Below, piece by piece: positions 41,459 through 55,341 of a stretch of DNA of 64,000 bases (the first letter of the stretch is position 1; each line of letters begins with the position of its first letter). The stretch comes from Aquimonas voraii. Its GTDB lineage: Bacteria; Pseudomonadota; Gammaproteobacteria; Xanthomonadales; Xanthomonadaceae. The stretch covers positions 744,001-808,000 of the forward strand of contig NZ_FNAG01000001.1 of the NCBI RefSeq assembly GCF_900101825.1, in the 5' to 3' direction. A program made the translations under genes and the position numbers. Under the pieces are notes generated by a model. The model ran no database searches. It worked only from the letters and a program-made list of their open reading frames with translations, and was not told where the DNA came from.

Positions 41459-43135
41459 TCAGGCCGCGGCGCTGTCGCGAAGCTCTCGGCGCAGGATTTT
41501 GCCGACATTGGTCTTTGGCAGCTCGGTGCGGAATTCGATGTAGCGCGGCTGCTTGTAGCCCGTCAGCTCATGGCGGCAGTGGTGCCTGATGTCGTCGGCG
41601 GTGAGGTTCGGGTCTTTCTTGACGATGACCACCTTGACCGCTTCGCCCGACTTCTCGTCCGGCACGCCGACAGCCGCTACTTCGAGCACGCCCGGGTGGG
41701 TGGCGATCACATCCTCGATTTCGTTGGGGTACACGTTGAAGCCCGAGACCAGGATCATGTCCTTCTTGCGGTCGACGATGTAGCAGTAGCCGTTCGGGTC
41801 CATCCTCGCCATGTCGCCGGTCTTGAGCCAGCCGTCGGCGCTCAGCACCTTGGCGGTCTCCTCCGGGCGGTTCCAGTAGCCGGCCATCACCTGCGGGCCG
41901 CGGATGCACAGTTCGCCGACTTCGCCAATCGGCAGGATCTGGCCGTTCTCGTCCTGCACCGAGGCTTCGGTGCTCGGCACCGGCAGGCCGATCGCGCCGT
42001 TGAAGTCCTTCAGGTCCATCGGGTTGATGCAGGCGGCGGGCGAGGTTTCGGTGAGGCCATAGGCCTCGATCAGCGGCACGCCGGTGACCTTCTTCCAGCG
42101 CTCGGCCACCGCACGCTGCACGGCCATGCCGCCGCCCAGGGTCAGGTGCAGACGCGAGAAGTCGAGTTTGTCGAAGCCCGGCGTATTCAGCAGTCCGTTG
42201 AACAGGGTGTTGACGCCAGTGATCGCGGTGAAGCGGATGCCCGAAAGCGTCTTGACGAAGCCCGGCATGTCACGCGGGTTCGTGATCAGGTGGTTCAGAC
42301 CGCCGAACTTGATGAAGACCAGACAGTTCGCCGTCAGAGCGAAGATGTGGTAGAGCGGCAGCGCGGTGATGATCTCTTCCTCACCCAGCTTGACGTTGGT
42401 GCCCAGCCAGGCCGAGGACTGCTGCATGTTCGCCACCAGGTTGCGGTGGGTCAGCATGGCGCCCTTGGACACGCCCGTGGTGCCACCGGTGTACTGCAGG
42501 AAGGCGATGTCGGAGGGCGCGATGTCGATATTCGGCAGCTTCTTCCCCGCGCCGGCATTGACCGCGTCGACGAAGCTCACCGCACCCGGCAGGCTGTAGT
42601 CCGGCACGGCCTTGCGCAGGTACTTCAGCACGAAGTTGACGATCTGCCGCTTGGGGAAACCCAGCATGTCGCCCACGGCCGTGGTGAAGACGTGCTTGAC
42701 CTGGGTCTCCTTGACGACCTCCTGCACCACGTTGGCGAAGTTCTCCACGACCACGATGGCCACCGCGCCGGAGTCGTTCAACTGGTGCTTGAGCTCGCGC
42801 GCCGTGTAAAGCGGGTTGGTGTTGACCACCGTCAGCCCCGCGCGCAGCACGCCGAAGATCGCCACCGGATACTGCAGCAGGTTGGGCATCATGATGGCGA
42901 CGCGATCGCCCTTCTTGAGCTTCAGGTCCAGCAGCAGATGGCAGGCGAACTGGTAGCTCAGACGGTCGAGTTCGTCATAGCTGATCGTCTTGCCCATGTT
43001 CTCGAAGGCGGGGCGGCTGCGGTATCTGTCGCAGCTGTCCTCCAGCACCGACACGATGTTGCGGTACTGCTCCAGGTCGATCTCGGCGGGGACGCCCTTC
43101 GGGTACTGGGCCAGCCACGGGCGCGTTGCGCTCAT
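41459..43135 (-). CDS. fadD: Long-chain fatty acid-CoA ligase
   Basis: A 558-residue AMP-forming ligase that activates fatty acids to acyl-CoA for beta-oxidation or lipid synthesis. The ATP-binding loop [12 protein letters not shown], the adenylate-forming core YGLTETSP, and the C-terminal domain Lys in [11 protein letters not shown] are present; the sequence is of the FadD type throughout. The start is fixed by the strong ribosome site GGGAGGAAG just upstream. It diverges from the lipoprotein gene across 176 bases. Terminator downstream as noted. Confidence 0.93.
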   Translation of the reverse strand: MSATRPWLAQYPKGVPAEIDLEQYRNIVSVLEDSCDRYRSRPAFENMGKTISYDELDRLSYQFACHLLLDLKLKKGDRVAIMMPNLLQYPVAIFGVLRAGLTVVNTNPLYTARELKHQLNDSGAVAIVVVENFANVVQEVVKETQVKHVFTTAVGDMLGFPKRQIVNFVLKYLRKAVPDYSLPGAVSFVDAVNAGAGKKLPNIDIAPSDIAFLQYTGGTTGVSKGAMLTHRNLVANMQQSSAWLGTNVKLGEEEIITALPLYHIFALTANCLVFIKFGGLNHLITNPRDMPGFVKTLSGIRFTAITGVNTLFNGLLNTPGFDKLDFSRLHLTLGGGMAVQRAVAERWKKVTGVPLIEAYGLTETSPAACINPMDLKDFNGAIGLPVPSTEASVQDENGQILPIGEVGELCIRGPQVMAGYWNRPEETAKVLSADGWLKTGDMARMDPNGYCYIVDRKKDMILVSGFNVYPNEIEDVIATHPGVLEVAAVGVPDEKSGEAVKVVIVKKDPNLTADDIRHHCRHELTGYKQPRYIEFRTELPKTNVGKILRRELRDSAAA

Positions 43136-43311
43136 TCGGTACTTCCTCCCTGTCGCACCTCGTCGGGTGCGGTTCTCGATTCGGCGCGCGGACGGCTGTG
43201 CTGGCACCGTGCCGCGCGGTATGTTTGCCCGGATTGGAGCATAGGCCCTCGGGGCAGGCAAGGCGGCTCGCAGAGTCCGCAATCCACGGAAAAACCTGCG
43301 CAGGAGAGCGT

Positions 43312-43800
43312 ATGCAGAAGGTGAGGAAGAACCACATGGCCGTGGCTGGGAAGGCGCTGCGGCGCAGGGTCTCGGTGATGCCGGTGCGCTGGCTCCTCGC
43401 TGTGCTGTTCCTGCCCCTGCTCGTCGCCGCCTGCAGTCGCGCACCGGCGGAGCAGCGCCTGCACGAGGCCATGGCGGGGCTGCAGTCGGCGATCGAGGCA
43501 CGCGAGGTGCGCGTGGCGATGGGCTATGTCGACGAGGACTTCATCGGCAGCGGCAGCCTCGACCGCGAGGGCGCGCGCAACCTGCTGAGAGCGATGGTGC
43601 TGAGGCACCAGAGCCTCGGCCTCACCCTCGGCCCTGCCGAGATCGAGCTGTTCGAGGGACGCGCCGCGGTGCGCTTCACCGCGGTGGCGACGGGCGGGCA
43701 GGGCGCGCTGCTGCCGCAGTCGGCGCGGGTCTGGCAGGTGGAAACCGCATGGCGCGATCACGGCAGTGACTGGCGGCTGATCTCGGCTCACTGGGACTGA
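43312..43800 (+). CDS. Small lipoprotein, NTF2-like fold
   Basis: A 162-residue protein. A lipoprotein signal (LLVAAC) lies about residues 25-40. The rest (about 110 residues) has the helix-then-curved-sheet pattern of the NTF2-like fold, with a Trp-rich end ([23 protein letters not shown]). Function is unknown. AGGAG seven bases before ATG 43312 decides the start. Confidence 0.7.
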   Translation: MQKVRKNHMAVAGKALRRRVSVMPVRWLLAVLFLPLLVAACSRAPAEQRLHEAMAGLQSAIEAREVRVAMGYVDEDFIGSGSLDREGARNLLRAMVLRHQSLGLTLGPAEIELFEGRAAVRFTAVATGGQGALLPQSARVWQVETAWRDHGSDWRLISAHWD

Positions 43801-43839
43801 AGCGCAGCGGCGCAGACCCGGATCGACCGCGTCACTTGT

Positions 43840-43874
43840 CGCGTGGCCGCCGCAGCGAGTGCGGCGGCCACGCG
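43840..43874. terminator. Long hairpin between convergent genes
   Basis: A perfect 15-bp stem (CGCGTGGCCGCCGCA / TGCGGCGGCCACGCG) with a five-base loop between the lipoprotein gene and the DUF4785 gene. Very stable but without a T-run; serves both sides by position. Confidence 0.65.
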
Positions 43875-43887
43875 GAGCGTTGCTGCT

Positions 43888-47674
<3,787 letters not shown>

Positions 47675-47683
47675 GTGCAGCGC

Positions 47684-47708
47684 ATCGGGCCGCGTTGCGC
47701 GGTCCGAT
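47684..47708. terminator. Hairpin after serS
   Basis: An 11-bp stem (ATCGGGCCGCG / CGCGGTCCGAT, one G-U pair) with loop TTG, starting ten bases after the serS stop. No T-run. Confidence 0.55.
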
Positions 47709-47859
47709 CCGAAGCAGCCTCAGAGGCCCCCAGGGCGTGACCTTGCCCCGCGGAGCCTGATATTCGCTCTGCGCTCGTCGGACCGCGCGCCCCGCTCAAC
47801 GAGGCGCGATGGCGTCCAGCGTCCATCGGCATTGGCCGCCCGAGGCCAGGCGAGCGGCT

Positions 47860-48912
47860 TCACGCCGCCCGACGCGCACCCGAGACTGCCGCCGCTTCAC
47901 CCATCAGATGCCCATACAGATCCTTGGGGTCCGCAAGCCCCGGGATCAGGCCGATGGTCTCGCCCAGGCCCAGCTCGGCGGCGCGATCGCGCAGCAGTCG
48001 CAGGGCGCTGTAGTCCTCCAGCGCAAAGCCGACCGAATCGAACACGGTGATCTCGGAGTCGGTGCGGCGGCCTTGCGCATCGCCGCTCAGCACGCGCCAC
48101 AGTTCGGTGACGCCGAAGTCCGCCGGCATCTGCTGCAGGTCGCCCTCGATGCGGGTCTGCGGCTCGAACTCGACGAAGACAGAAGCGCGCCGCAGTACGT
48201 CGGCGGCCAGCTCGGTCTTGCCCGGGCAGTCGCCCCCCACGCCGTTGATGTGCATGCCGGGCTCGAGCATGTCGCCGCTCAGGATGATCGCATTGGTCTT
48301 GTCGGCGGTGACCGTGGTGACGATATCGGCGCCGCGCACCGCCTCGCGCGTGTCGGCACAAGCAACGACCCGCAGGCCACTGACCGGCTTGAGATGGGCC
48401 ACCAGCTTGGCGGTGGCAGCGGGGTCGACGTCGAACAGGCGAATCTCTTCGATCCCCAGCAAGTAGTGGAAGGCCAGCGCCTGGAACTCGCTCTGCGCGC
48501 CGTTGCCGATCAGGGCCATCACCTTCGAGCCCTTGCGCGCCAGGTGCTTCGCGGCCATCACCGAGGTCGCCGCGGTGCGCATCGCGGTGGTCAGGGTCAG
48601 CTCGGAGAGCAGGGTCGGGCGCCCGGTGTCGACGTCGGCCAGCACGCCGAAGGCCATCACCGTGGGCAGGCCTTCGCGGGTGTTCTTGGGATGTCCGTTG
48701 ACGTACTTGAAGCTGTACTCCTTGGCGTCCGTCACCGGCATCAGTTCGATCACGCCCACCTCCGAATGCGAAGCCAGACGCGCGCACTTCTCGAAGTCGT
48801 TCCAGCGGCGGAAGTCGGCTTCGAGGTAGTCGACCATCTGCGCCAGCACCTGCGGCAGACCGAGGCGGGCGACCAGGCGGGAGACGTCGAGGGTGGTGAG
48901 CAGGGTGGTCAT
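47860..48912 (-). CDS. Ornithine cyclodeaminase / mu-crystallin family protein
   Basis: A 350-residue NAD-dependent enzyme of the ornithine cyclodeaminase family, which turns ornithine into proline and ammonia or reduces related imines. The dinucleotide loop GNGAQSEFQALAF (about 142-154), the NGVGGDCPGKTEL segment and the conserved K in YSFKYVNGHP are present. CGGAG before the ATG at 48912 supports the start. It diverges from an Lrp/AsnC regulator gene across 129 bases, so control by that protein in response to an amino acid is likely. Proline or ornithine metabolism is inferred only. Confidence 0.85.
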   Translation of the reverse strand: MTTLLTTLDVSRLVARLGLPQVLAQMVDYLEADFRRWNDFEKCARLASHSEVGVIELMPVTDAKEYSFKYVNGHPKNTREGLPTVMAFGVLADVDTGRPTLLSELTLTTAMRTAATSVMAAKHLARKGSKVMALIGNGAQSEFQALAFHYLLGIEEIRLFDVDPAATAKLVAHLKPVSGLRVVACADTREAVRGADIVTTVTADKTNAIILSGDMLEPGMHINGVGGDCPGKTELAADVLRRASVFVEFEPQTRIEGDLQQMPADFGVTELWRVLSGDAQGRRTDSEITVFDSVGFALEDYSALRLLRDRAAELGLGETIGLIPGLADPKDLYGHLMGEAAAVSGARRAA

Positions 48913-49041
48913 GGCGGGCTCCGGTGCGAGATTCGATGTGGCCACATTCTCCAGAGCCGGGCGCTAGCGCGAAACGGCAATAACGACAGCATTTCGCCAG
49001 ATAGATGGCAATATGACAGAGATGCGTGTTAATTTGCGCGG
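48913..49041. promoter_or_regulatory. Divergent promoter region, cyclodeaminase / Lrp
   Basis: A 129-base gap, relatively rich in A and T compared with the rest. Possible -10 elements are TATGAC (49013-49018) and GTTAAT (49028-49033) for the Lrp gene. Binding half-sites cannot be set without a motif comparison. Confidence 0.4.
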
Positions 49042-49461
49042 ATGGACGAACTCGACCAGCAGTTGATCGCGCGGCTGCGTGCCAATGCCCGCGCAACCGT
49101 TGCCGAGTTGGCGGCGGCGCTCAAGGTGTCGCGGGGCACTGTCACCAACCGCATGGCGAGGCTGGAGCGCGAGGGCGTGATCAGCGGCTACACCCTGCGT
49201 CTGCGCCCGGATGCCGCCCGCGAGGAAGTACGGGCCTGGACCTCGATCGCGGTCGAAGGCAACCAGCTCAAGGTGGTGCATGCGCTGCTCGGCGAGCCCG
49301 GTGTTGCGGCCCTGCATGACACCAATGGGCGCTGGGACCTGCTGGCCGAACTGCGGGTGCGCGACCTGACCGAGCTTTCAGCCGCGCTCGAACGCATCCG
49401 CGCGATGCCGGGGGTGAGCGCCACCGAGACCAGCCTGCATCTGAAGAGCTGGAGGGCTTGA
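49042..49461 (+). CDS. Lrp/AsnC family transcriptional regulator
   Basis: A 139-residue regulator. A helix-turn-helix (LDQQLIARLRANAR ... VSRGTVTNRMARLEREG) fills residues 1-55, and a RAM ligand-binding domain follows. It is divergent from the cyclodeaminase gene, the usual place for its own target, and such proteins often respond to the substrate or product amino acid. The heptad repeat starts five bases after its stop. Confidence 0.9.
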   Translation: MDELDQQLIARLRANARATVAELAAALKVSRGTVTNRMARLEREGVISGYTLRLRPDAAREEVRAWTSIAVEGNQLKVVHALLGEPGVAALHDTNGRWDLLAELRVRDLTELSAALERIRAMPGVSATETSLHLKSWRA

Positions 49462-49466
49462 AAGCC

Positions 49467-49494
49467 GGGATTGGGGATTAGGGATTCGGGATTC
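49467..49494 (+). repeat. Four-unit GGGATT heptad repeat, copy 3
   Basis: Four units: GGGATTG, GGGATTA, GGGATTC, GGGATTC. Begins five bases after the stop of the Lrp gene, the same offset as copy 2. Confidence 0.9.
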
Positions 49495-49689
49495 GCAGCA
49501 GCCCGCCCGGATCGCAACTTCGAAGGCATCCGGCCTGAGGCTGGCTCGTTGTTCGCATGTGCTGTGATCGGGCTTTGTGGGGCCCGGCCTTGCAACGCGT
49601 TCGGATCAACGCACCCGCAATCAGGGGACGCCACATCCACTCCTCACGCCGTAGAGTTCCTCCGTCCTTTTTCTGGCTGACGAAACCCC

Positions 49690-50736
49690 ATGACCGACAC
49701 TTCCGTGCACGCTGATGTGCGCCGCTACTACGGCAAGGTGCTGCAGACCAGCCGAGATCTGAAGACCGGCGCCTGCTGCCCGGCCGAGGCCATGCCGGCC
49801 TGGCTGCGTCCGCTGCTGGCCGATCTGCATCCCGAGATCAACGAGCGCTTCTACGGCTGCGGTTCGCCGCTGCCGCCGGCGCTGCAGGGCTGCACGGTGC
49901 TCGACCTCGGCTGCGGCACCGGCCGTGATGCCTACTTGCTGTCGCGGCTGGTGGGCGAGGGCGGCCAGGTGATCGGTGTCGATATGACCTCGGAGCAGCT
50001 TGAGGTCGCGCGCCGTCACCAGGCCTGGCAGGCCGAGCGCTACGGTCATGCGCGAAGCAATGTGCGCTTCATCGAGGGCTATATCGAAGACCTCGCCGCC
50101 TGTGGCATCGCCGACGCCAGCGTCGACGTGGTGGTTTCGAACTGCGTGTTGAACCTCGCCCCGGACAAGGCGCGCGTGTTCGCCGAGATCTTCCGCGTGC
50201 TGAAGCCCGGCGGCGAGCTCTACTTCAGTGATGTGTTCGCCGACCGTCGCATTCCCGAAGCACTGCGCGGCGATCCGGTGCTGCTGGGCGAGTGTCTCGG
50301 CGGCGCGCTGTACGTCGAGGACTTCCGCCGCGTCATGGCCGCGGTGGGCTGTGCGGACGCCCGTGTGGTCAGCCGTGCGCCGATCCCGCTGCTGGATCCT
50401 GCGATCGAAGCCAGGCTGGGGATGGTGCGCTTCGAGTCGATCACGGTGCGCGCCTTCAAGCTCGACCTGGAGGACCGCTGCGAGGACTATGGTCAGCTTG
50501 CCACCTACCGCGGCAGCCTGTCGCAGGCGCCGCACGCGTTTGAACTCGACGACCATCACCGCTTCGAAACCGGGCGGCCGCTGCGGGTCTGCGGCAACAG
50601 CTTCGACATGCTGGCGTCGACGCGCTACGCGCCCCACTTTGATCTGATCGGCGACAAACGCACGCACTTCGGCCTGTTCGACTGCGCGCCCGCCGCGGCC
50701 GCCGCGCGTTCGACCGAGGGCGGCAGCTGCTGCTGA
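49690..50736 (+). CDS. arsM: Arsenite S-adenosylmethionine methyltransferase
   Basis: A 348-residue methyltransferase that adds methyl groups to arsenite. The AdoMet loop is DLGCGTGRD (72-80). Cysteines C57, C152 and C202 have the spacing of the three arsenic-binding residues in known ArsM proteins (95 and 50 residues apart against about 102 and 50), and a further pair C29/C30 is at the N-terminus. The protein ends in GGSCC. No arsR, arsB or arsC is nearby, so control and context are unusual. ATG at 49690. Confidence 0.85.
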   Translation: MTDTSVHADVRRYYGKVLQTSRDLKTGACCPAEAMPAWLRPLLADLHPEINERFYGCGSPLPPALQGCTVLDLGCGTGRDAYLLSRLVGEGGQVIGVDMTSEQLEVARRHQAWQAERYGHARSNVRFIEGYIEDLAACGIADASVDVVVSNCVLNLAPDKARVFAEIFRVLKPGGELYFSDVFADRRIPEALRGDPVLLGECLGGALYVEDFRRVMAAVGCADARVVSRAPIPLLDPAIEARLGMVRFESITVRAFKLDLEDRCEDYGQLATYRGSLSQAPHAFELDDHHRFETGRPLRVCGNSFDMLASTRYAPHFDLIGDKRTHFGLFDCAPAAAAARSTEGGSCC

Positions 50737-50742
50737 GGCCTG

Positions 50743-50773
50743 CCGCCGTGCGGTGTCGGACACCGCACGGCGG
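50743..50773 (+). terminator. Hairpin after arsM
   Basis: A 13-bp perfect stem (CCGCCGTGCGGTG / CACCGCACGGCGG) with loop TCGGA, starting seven bases after the arsM stop. No clear T-run, but stability and position suggest termination. Confidence 0.65.
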
Positions 50774-50983
50774 TCGCGCCATCGGGCTCGAATGCGCTGT
50801 GCGCTGGCTTATGGCTGTCTGCAGGGGGGGGCGCGTGCCGGCCGCCAGCATCGACGCGATCGCGGGCTTGCCAAGTTGCGCCGCCCCCCGCGAACCCAGG
50901 CATCAGGCAGGGGGCGCCTGTCGCCGCGACTCGCTGCAGAAGAGGCGGACGCAGACAGGCTGCGCCCGCGTGGCTTGCCTGAC

Positions 50984-51871
50984 TTACTCGGGAAGCAGAT
51001 CGATCGCGACGTCGACCGCCGCGCGCGCCTGTTCGCCCAGTCGTGCGGCACGCTCGCACAGCGTGCTGGCATCGCTGCTGCCGCGGCTCCAGGCCAGCTC
51101 GCAGCGCTGCGCATACTGCGCGGATTCAGCGATGGCCGTGAGAGCGACGTCTTCGCGATCGCGCAGGTCGCGGTCCTCGCTGCCGGCCATTTCACGGCGA
51201 CGCAGTTCGACGGCATCGAGCAGGGTCCGCTCCAGTTCGGCCAGTGCCAGCGACGGCTGCAGCAGGCGCAGCTGCTTCTGGATGCTGCGTGCATCCAGCG
51301 GCGAGCCACCGTCCCGCTGGCCGGCGAGGCTGGCGTTCTCCAGAACGAAGATGGCGGAGTTCCAGCCGGCGTTCTGGCTGGCCGCCTTGATTCGGCCGGG
51401 CCCCAGGCAGGCCGCGCCACAGCCCGGGTTCGGAATCACATTGCCGTTGTTGTCGACCCACCGGAAGTTGTCGGCCTGGTAGACGAAGAACGACTCGAAG
51501 CCCTGGTTGGGCCAAGCCACGGGAACGCCATCCACGCTGATGTCGATGCCGCTGCCGCTGCAGCCTGGCAGGTCGCGCAGGCGGATCACGATCGGGTCCT
51601 GGGTGCTGATGTTGGCAGTGCCGAAATGGAAGCCGTACTGATCGACCCACTGGGTGTTTTCCGAACCGAGCAGGCGGATGCCGCAGGCGCCGGCCTTGGG
51701 TGCGATCGGGTTGTTCCACTGGCTGTTGAGCGTGACCTGGTCGGACTGGATGAAGTCGTTGCCGACGAAATGGATGTAGTAATCGTTGCTGGAGGCGGCC
51801 TGCGCGGACGTCGAGAGGGCGCCGGCGAGGAGCAGCGCACAGCTGCTGGCGAGGGTGCGAAACGTGTTCAT
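50984..51871 (-). CDS. Secreted hypothetical protein
   Basis: A 295-residue exported protein I do not recognise. Signal peptide to about residue 25 (TSAQA). Residues 30-165 form a beta-rich part with five cysteines (CGIRLL, LPGCSG, PGCGAAC) that could form disulfides; the C-terminal third (about 195-295) is helical and charged, rich in Arg/Glu. AGGAG precedes the ATG at 51871, which decides the start. Monocistronic as far as can be seen. Confidence 0.7.
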   Translation of the reverse strand: MNTFRTLASSCALLLAGALSTSAQAASSNDYYIHFVGNDFIQSDQVTLNSQWNNPIAPKAGACGIRLLGSENTQWVDQYGFHFGTANISTQDPIVIRLRDLPGCSGSGIDISVDGVPVAWPNQGFESFFVYQADNFRWVDNNGNVIPNPGCGAACLGPGRIKAASQNAGWNSAIFVLENASLAGQRDGGSPLDARSIQKQLRLLQPSLALAELERTLLDAVELRRREMAGSEDRDLRDREDVALTAIAESAQYAQRCELAWSRGSSDASTLCERAARLGEQARAAVDVAIDLLPE

Positions 51872-52215
51872 GGGAGGTCTCCTGGCGGTGGCCTCGGCGG
51901 TGATCGCCGGGCACATCCACGGACACGCGATTGCGCGGGCGAAACGACACGCTCCGACGAATTCGGTGTCGCGTTCGGGGTGTCCAATCCGATCGAAGCC
52001 TCTCGCGACAGGACTCGTCTTCGGACAGGGTGGGCCCCGGCCCACCGTAGCCCGCCCCTCGCGACGTCGCTCATCCGCCCCGGTCTGCACCCGCTTCGAG
52101 CGCGTATCGCGAGCCCACCGCGCATCGCGCAAGACCCCGGCAGAGGGTCCCGTGCCAAGGAGCGCGCACCTTCTCGCGTGCACGGTTCAGGCGCCTCGCG
52201 CCGTCCTCTTCCCCG
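51872..52215. other. Intergenic region between the secreted protein gene and the RND operon
   Basis: A 344-base stretch between two genes read on the minus strand. It contains the GGTGGGCC palindrome at 52029-52046. No gene is apparent; it should hold the promoter of the secreted protein gene and the end of the RND message. Confidence 0.5.
52029..52046. repeat. REP-like palindrome GGTGGGCC, copy 2
   Basis: GGTGGGCC-CC-GGCCCACC, differing from copy 1 only in one central base. Confidence 0.75.
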
Positions 52216-55200
52216 TCAGGCCAGCGCGCTGCCGCTGTGCGCCCGCCCTGGCGGCAAGCCCTTCATGAACTGCCGGTACAGCACCGGCACCACGAACAGG
52301 GTCAGCACGCTGGAGAAGGCCAGACCCCAGACGATGGCCGAGGCCACGGGACCCCACAGCAGGCTTTCACCGGCGAAGCCCATGGCCAGCGAAAACAGGC
52401 CGGCGATGGTGGTGCCGGTGGTCATGGCGATCGCCACCACGCGCCGACGCGCGGCATAGATGGCCGCGTGCAAGGTGCGCATGCCGGCGGCGCGGCGCTG
52501 GTTGGCGGCGTCGATCAGCACGATGGCGCCGTTCACCGAGATACCGATCAGGGCGATCGCGCCGTACATGGTGTACAGCGAGACCGGATTGCCCGAGACG
52601 ACCACGCCGAGCGTCACCCCGACCAGGGCCAGCGGCACGGTGACCAGGATCAGGAAGGGCTGCCAGTAGCTGCGGAACTGCGCGGCCAGGATCAGATAGA
52701 TGAGGCCGATGCCCAGCAGGCTCAGCGGCCCCATGGCCGCCAGCGATTCGTTGATGTCGTCCAGCTGGCCGGAGAAGTCGAGGTCGGCGTTCGGATAGGC
52801 CGCGCGCACCGTCTCCCACTGCTCGCGCAGGGTCTGCGCCGCCGCTACCGCATTGTTCACCGACAGATCCAGATCGGCCTCCACGGTGATCGCGCGGCGG
52901 AAGTTCCAGTGCTTGGTCAGGTCGGCGCTGATGCGCGTCTCATGCATCACCAGAGTGCCCAGTACCGTCGTGCCACCGCCGGGCAGGGCGACCGGCTGCG
53001 CCAGCAGGGCTTCGATGCGGTCGAGTCGCTGCGGCCGGGCCTGGACGCGCAGCTCGACCTTCTCGCCGCGGTCGCGCAGATCGGCGACCACCTCGCCGTC
53101 GACGTGCAGGCGCACCAGTCGCGCGACTGCGGAGGGATCCAGCCCCGCCTCGCGCGCGGCCGCCACGTCCACTTCCAGCTTGAGCTCGCTGCGGCCGGGG
53201 CTGGAGTCGTCGCTGATGTCGCGGGCGCCTTCAATGCCGCCGATGATCCGCTTGACCGCCTCGGCGGCGGCTGCGAGTTCGGCGGGATCGTCCGCGCGCA
53301 CCTTGACGCTGATCGCCTTGCCGGTGGGCGGGCCGCCGCTCAGCTTGAAGAAGGACATTTGCGCCGGCACCGGCGCGTTCTCGATGTCGCTGCGCATGCC
53401 CTCGATGATCTCGTCGATCAGGCGCGAGTCGTCGGTGGCGGGGTTCAGCGAGACCGCGATCTGGCCGTAGCGATCGCCGTAGACGGGCTCCACGTCGGTG
53501 AACTTGATGCCGGCCATCGACACCACCGAGCGCGCCTCGCCCTCGCGCAGATGGCGGCGCACGATCTGCTCCACGGTCAGGGTGTGGGCGATGCTCTCCT
53601 CGATCGGTGTGGTCGGCGGCAGGTCGACGTTGACATAGAACAGCCGGATCGGATCGAAGGCGAAGAAGTTGAAGCGCACCGGGCCCATGTTGAAGGCCGC
53701 CCCGAGCACGATCAGGCCCAGGGTGGCGAGGAACAGGGCGAAGGCGCCGCTCAAGTACCGCGCCGGGCGGCGCATGACGTGGATCAGTGCGCGCGTGTAC
53801 TTGACCCGCAGCGCATGCGTCCAGCGCTCGCGCCAGGCCTGGCTGCGCGAACGGCTCAGCGCCTTGCTGCCCATCGCGGTGACGTGCGCGGGCAGCATCC
53901 AGAAGGCCTCGATCAAGCTCACCGCCAAGCCTACGGTGACCACGAAGGGAATGACGAACATGAACTTGCCGAGGATGCCCGGCAGCAGCATCAGCGGCAG
54001 GAAGGCGGCCATGGTGGTCGACACCGCCGCCAGCACCGGCAGGCCGACCTCGCGCAGGCTTTCCACCGCCGCCTGCACGGCCTCGGTGCCGCGCTGCATG
54101 CGGTAGTACATGGCCTCGACCACCACCACCGCATCGTCGACCAGCATGCCCAGCACGATCACGATGCCGAGCAGCACCGACACATTGAGCGAGTTGCCGG
54201 TGATGTCCAGCAGGATGAAGGTGCCGGCGATGGAGAACACCACGCCCAGCGCCACCATGGTCGAGATGCGCGAGCCGAGGAACAGCCAGCACACGCCGAG
54301 CACCAGGATCAGGCCGACCAGGGCGTTGTCCTGCATGATCGCCAGCGCGTCGCGGGTCGGGATGGACTGGTCGTCGCTCAGCACCAGCGACAGGCCGGTG
54401 CCGGCGAGCACCGCGTTCTTGCGCTCGACGTAGTCGCGCAGGCGGTCGACCAGCTCCAGCGTATTGCTGCCGCCGATCTTGGTGACCGACAGCAGCACGG
54501 CCGGCTGGCCCTCGGTGCCGACCAGCTGGCGTGGCCGCTGGCTGATCCGCCGCACTTCGGCGAGTGTGTCCAGCCGCACCGCGGCGCCGTTCGCCAGCGG
54601 CAGCTCGAAGCCGGCGAGACGCTCGACGTCGGGCACCGCACCGGCCACGCGCACCAGCCACTCGGCGTCGCTGGCATCCTGCTTGCCGGCGAAGACGTCG
54701 CGGAACCAGCCGCGCAGCGCATCCGACAGCTGTACCGCGTGGATTCCGCGCGCGGCCAGCTGCTGCGGGTCGAACTCGACGCGCAGCTCGGGGTCGCGAA
54801 AGCCCAGCGCCAGCACGCGGTCGACGCCGCTGATGCGCTCGATGTCCTCGCGCACGCTGCGCGCGGCGAAGCGCAGGTGCTCGTCGTCGGCCTGGCCGCG
54901 CAGCACCACCATCGCGGTGGGAAAGCCATTGGCCGTGGTGATCTCGAGGATGTCGGGGTCCAGCGCCTCCACCGGCAGCTCGGCATTGGCCTTGTTCTGG
55001 ATCTCGCGGCGCACGTCGTTGACCCGCTTGTCGAAAGTGCGCTCGTCGATCTCGCGGAAGCGCACCAGGATGTTGCTGACGCCCTCGCGCGAGGAGCTGA
55101 TCACCCAGCGCACGTCCTGGACGTTGCGCAGGGCGTCTTCCAGCGGATTGGTGATCTTGGCTTCGACGTCCTCGGCCGACGCGCCGGGCAGGGCGGTGCT

Positions 55201-55341
55201 GACGTTCAGCCAGTTGAAGTTGATCTCCGGGTCCTGCTCGCGCGGCATCGTCGCGTAGGCGATCGCGCCCATGACCAGCACCACCGCAAACGCGATGTTG
55301 GCCAGTGGATGGTGGGTGATGAAGCGTTCCAGCAGCCTCAT
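52216..55341 (-). CDS. RND efflux transporter, inner-membrane pump
   Basis: A 1041-residue RND-family pump. Twelve transmembrane helices are arranged with one at the N-terminus, then a periplasmic loop (about 35-330), five helices, then a second half that repeats this. The proton-relay acidic pair is in TM4, GMLVDDAVVVVEAMYY. Overlap with the adaptor gene is four bases. Drug or metal specificity cannot be told; no outer-membrane TolC-type gene is next to it, so a TolC from elsewhere must be used. Confidence 0.92.
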   Translation of the reverse strand: MRLLERFITHHPLANIAFAVVLVMGAIAYATMPREQDPEINFNWLNVSTALPGASAEDVEAKITNPLEDALRNVQDVRWVISSSREGVSNILVRFREIDERTFDKRVNDVRREIQNKANAELPVEALDPDILEITTANGFPTAMVVLRGQADDEHLRFAARSVREDIERISGVDRVLALGFRDPELRVEFDPQQLAARGIHAVQLSDALRGWFRDVFAGKQDASDAEWLVRVAGAVPDVERLAGFELPLANGAAVRLDTLAEVRRISQRPRQLVGTEGQPAVLLSVTKIGGSNTLELVDRLRDYVERKNAVLAGTGLSLVLSDDQSIPTRDALAIMQDNALVGLILVLGVCWLFLGSRISTMVALGVVFSIAGTFILLDITGNSLNVSVLLGIVIVLGMLVDDAVVVVEAMYYRMQRGTEAVQAAVESLREVGLPVLAAVSTTMAAFLPLMLLPGILGKFMFVIPFVVTVGLAVSLIEAFWMLPAHVTAMGSKALSRSRSQAWRERWTHALRVKYTRALIHVMRRPARYLSGAFALFLATLGLIVLGAAFNMGPVRFNFFAFDPIRLFYVNVDLPPTTPIEESIAHTLTVEQIVRRHLREGEARSVVSMAGIKFTDVEPVYGDRYGQIAVSLNPATDDSRLIDEIIEGMRSDIENAPVPAQMSFFKLSGGPPTGKAISVKVRADDPAELAAAAEAVKRIIGGIEGARDISDDSSPGRSELKLEVDVAAAREAGLDPSAVARLVRLHVDGEVVADLRDRGEKVELRVQARPQRLDRIEALLAQPVALPGGGTTVLGTLVMHETRISADLTKHWNFRRAITVEADLDLSVNNAVAAAQTLREQWETVRAAYPNADLDFSGQLDDINESLAAMGPLSLLGIGLIYLILAAQFRSYWQPFLILVTVPLALVGVTLGVVVSGNPVSLYTMYGAIALIGISVNGAIVLIDAANQRRAAGMRTLHAAIYAARRRVVAIAMTTGTTIAGLFSLAMGFAGESLLWGPVASAIVWGLAFSSVLTLFVVPVLYRQFMKGLPPGRAHSGSALA

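Noticed and set aside
50821-50835. A run of eight G as a phase-variable tract
   Set aside because: It lies in the intergenic region behind arsM, outside any gene and with no promoter nearby.
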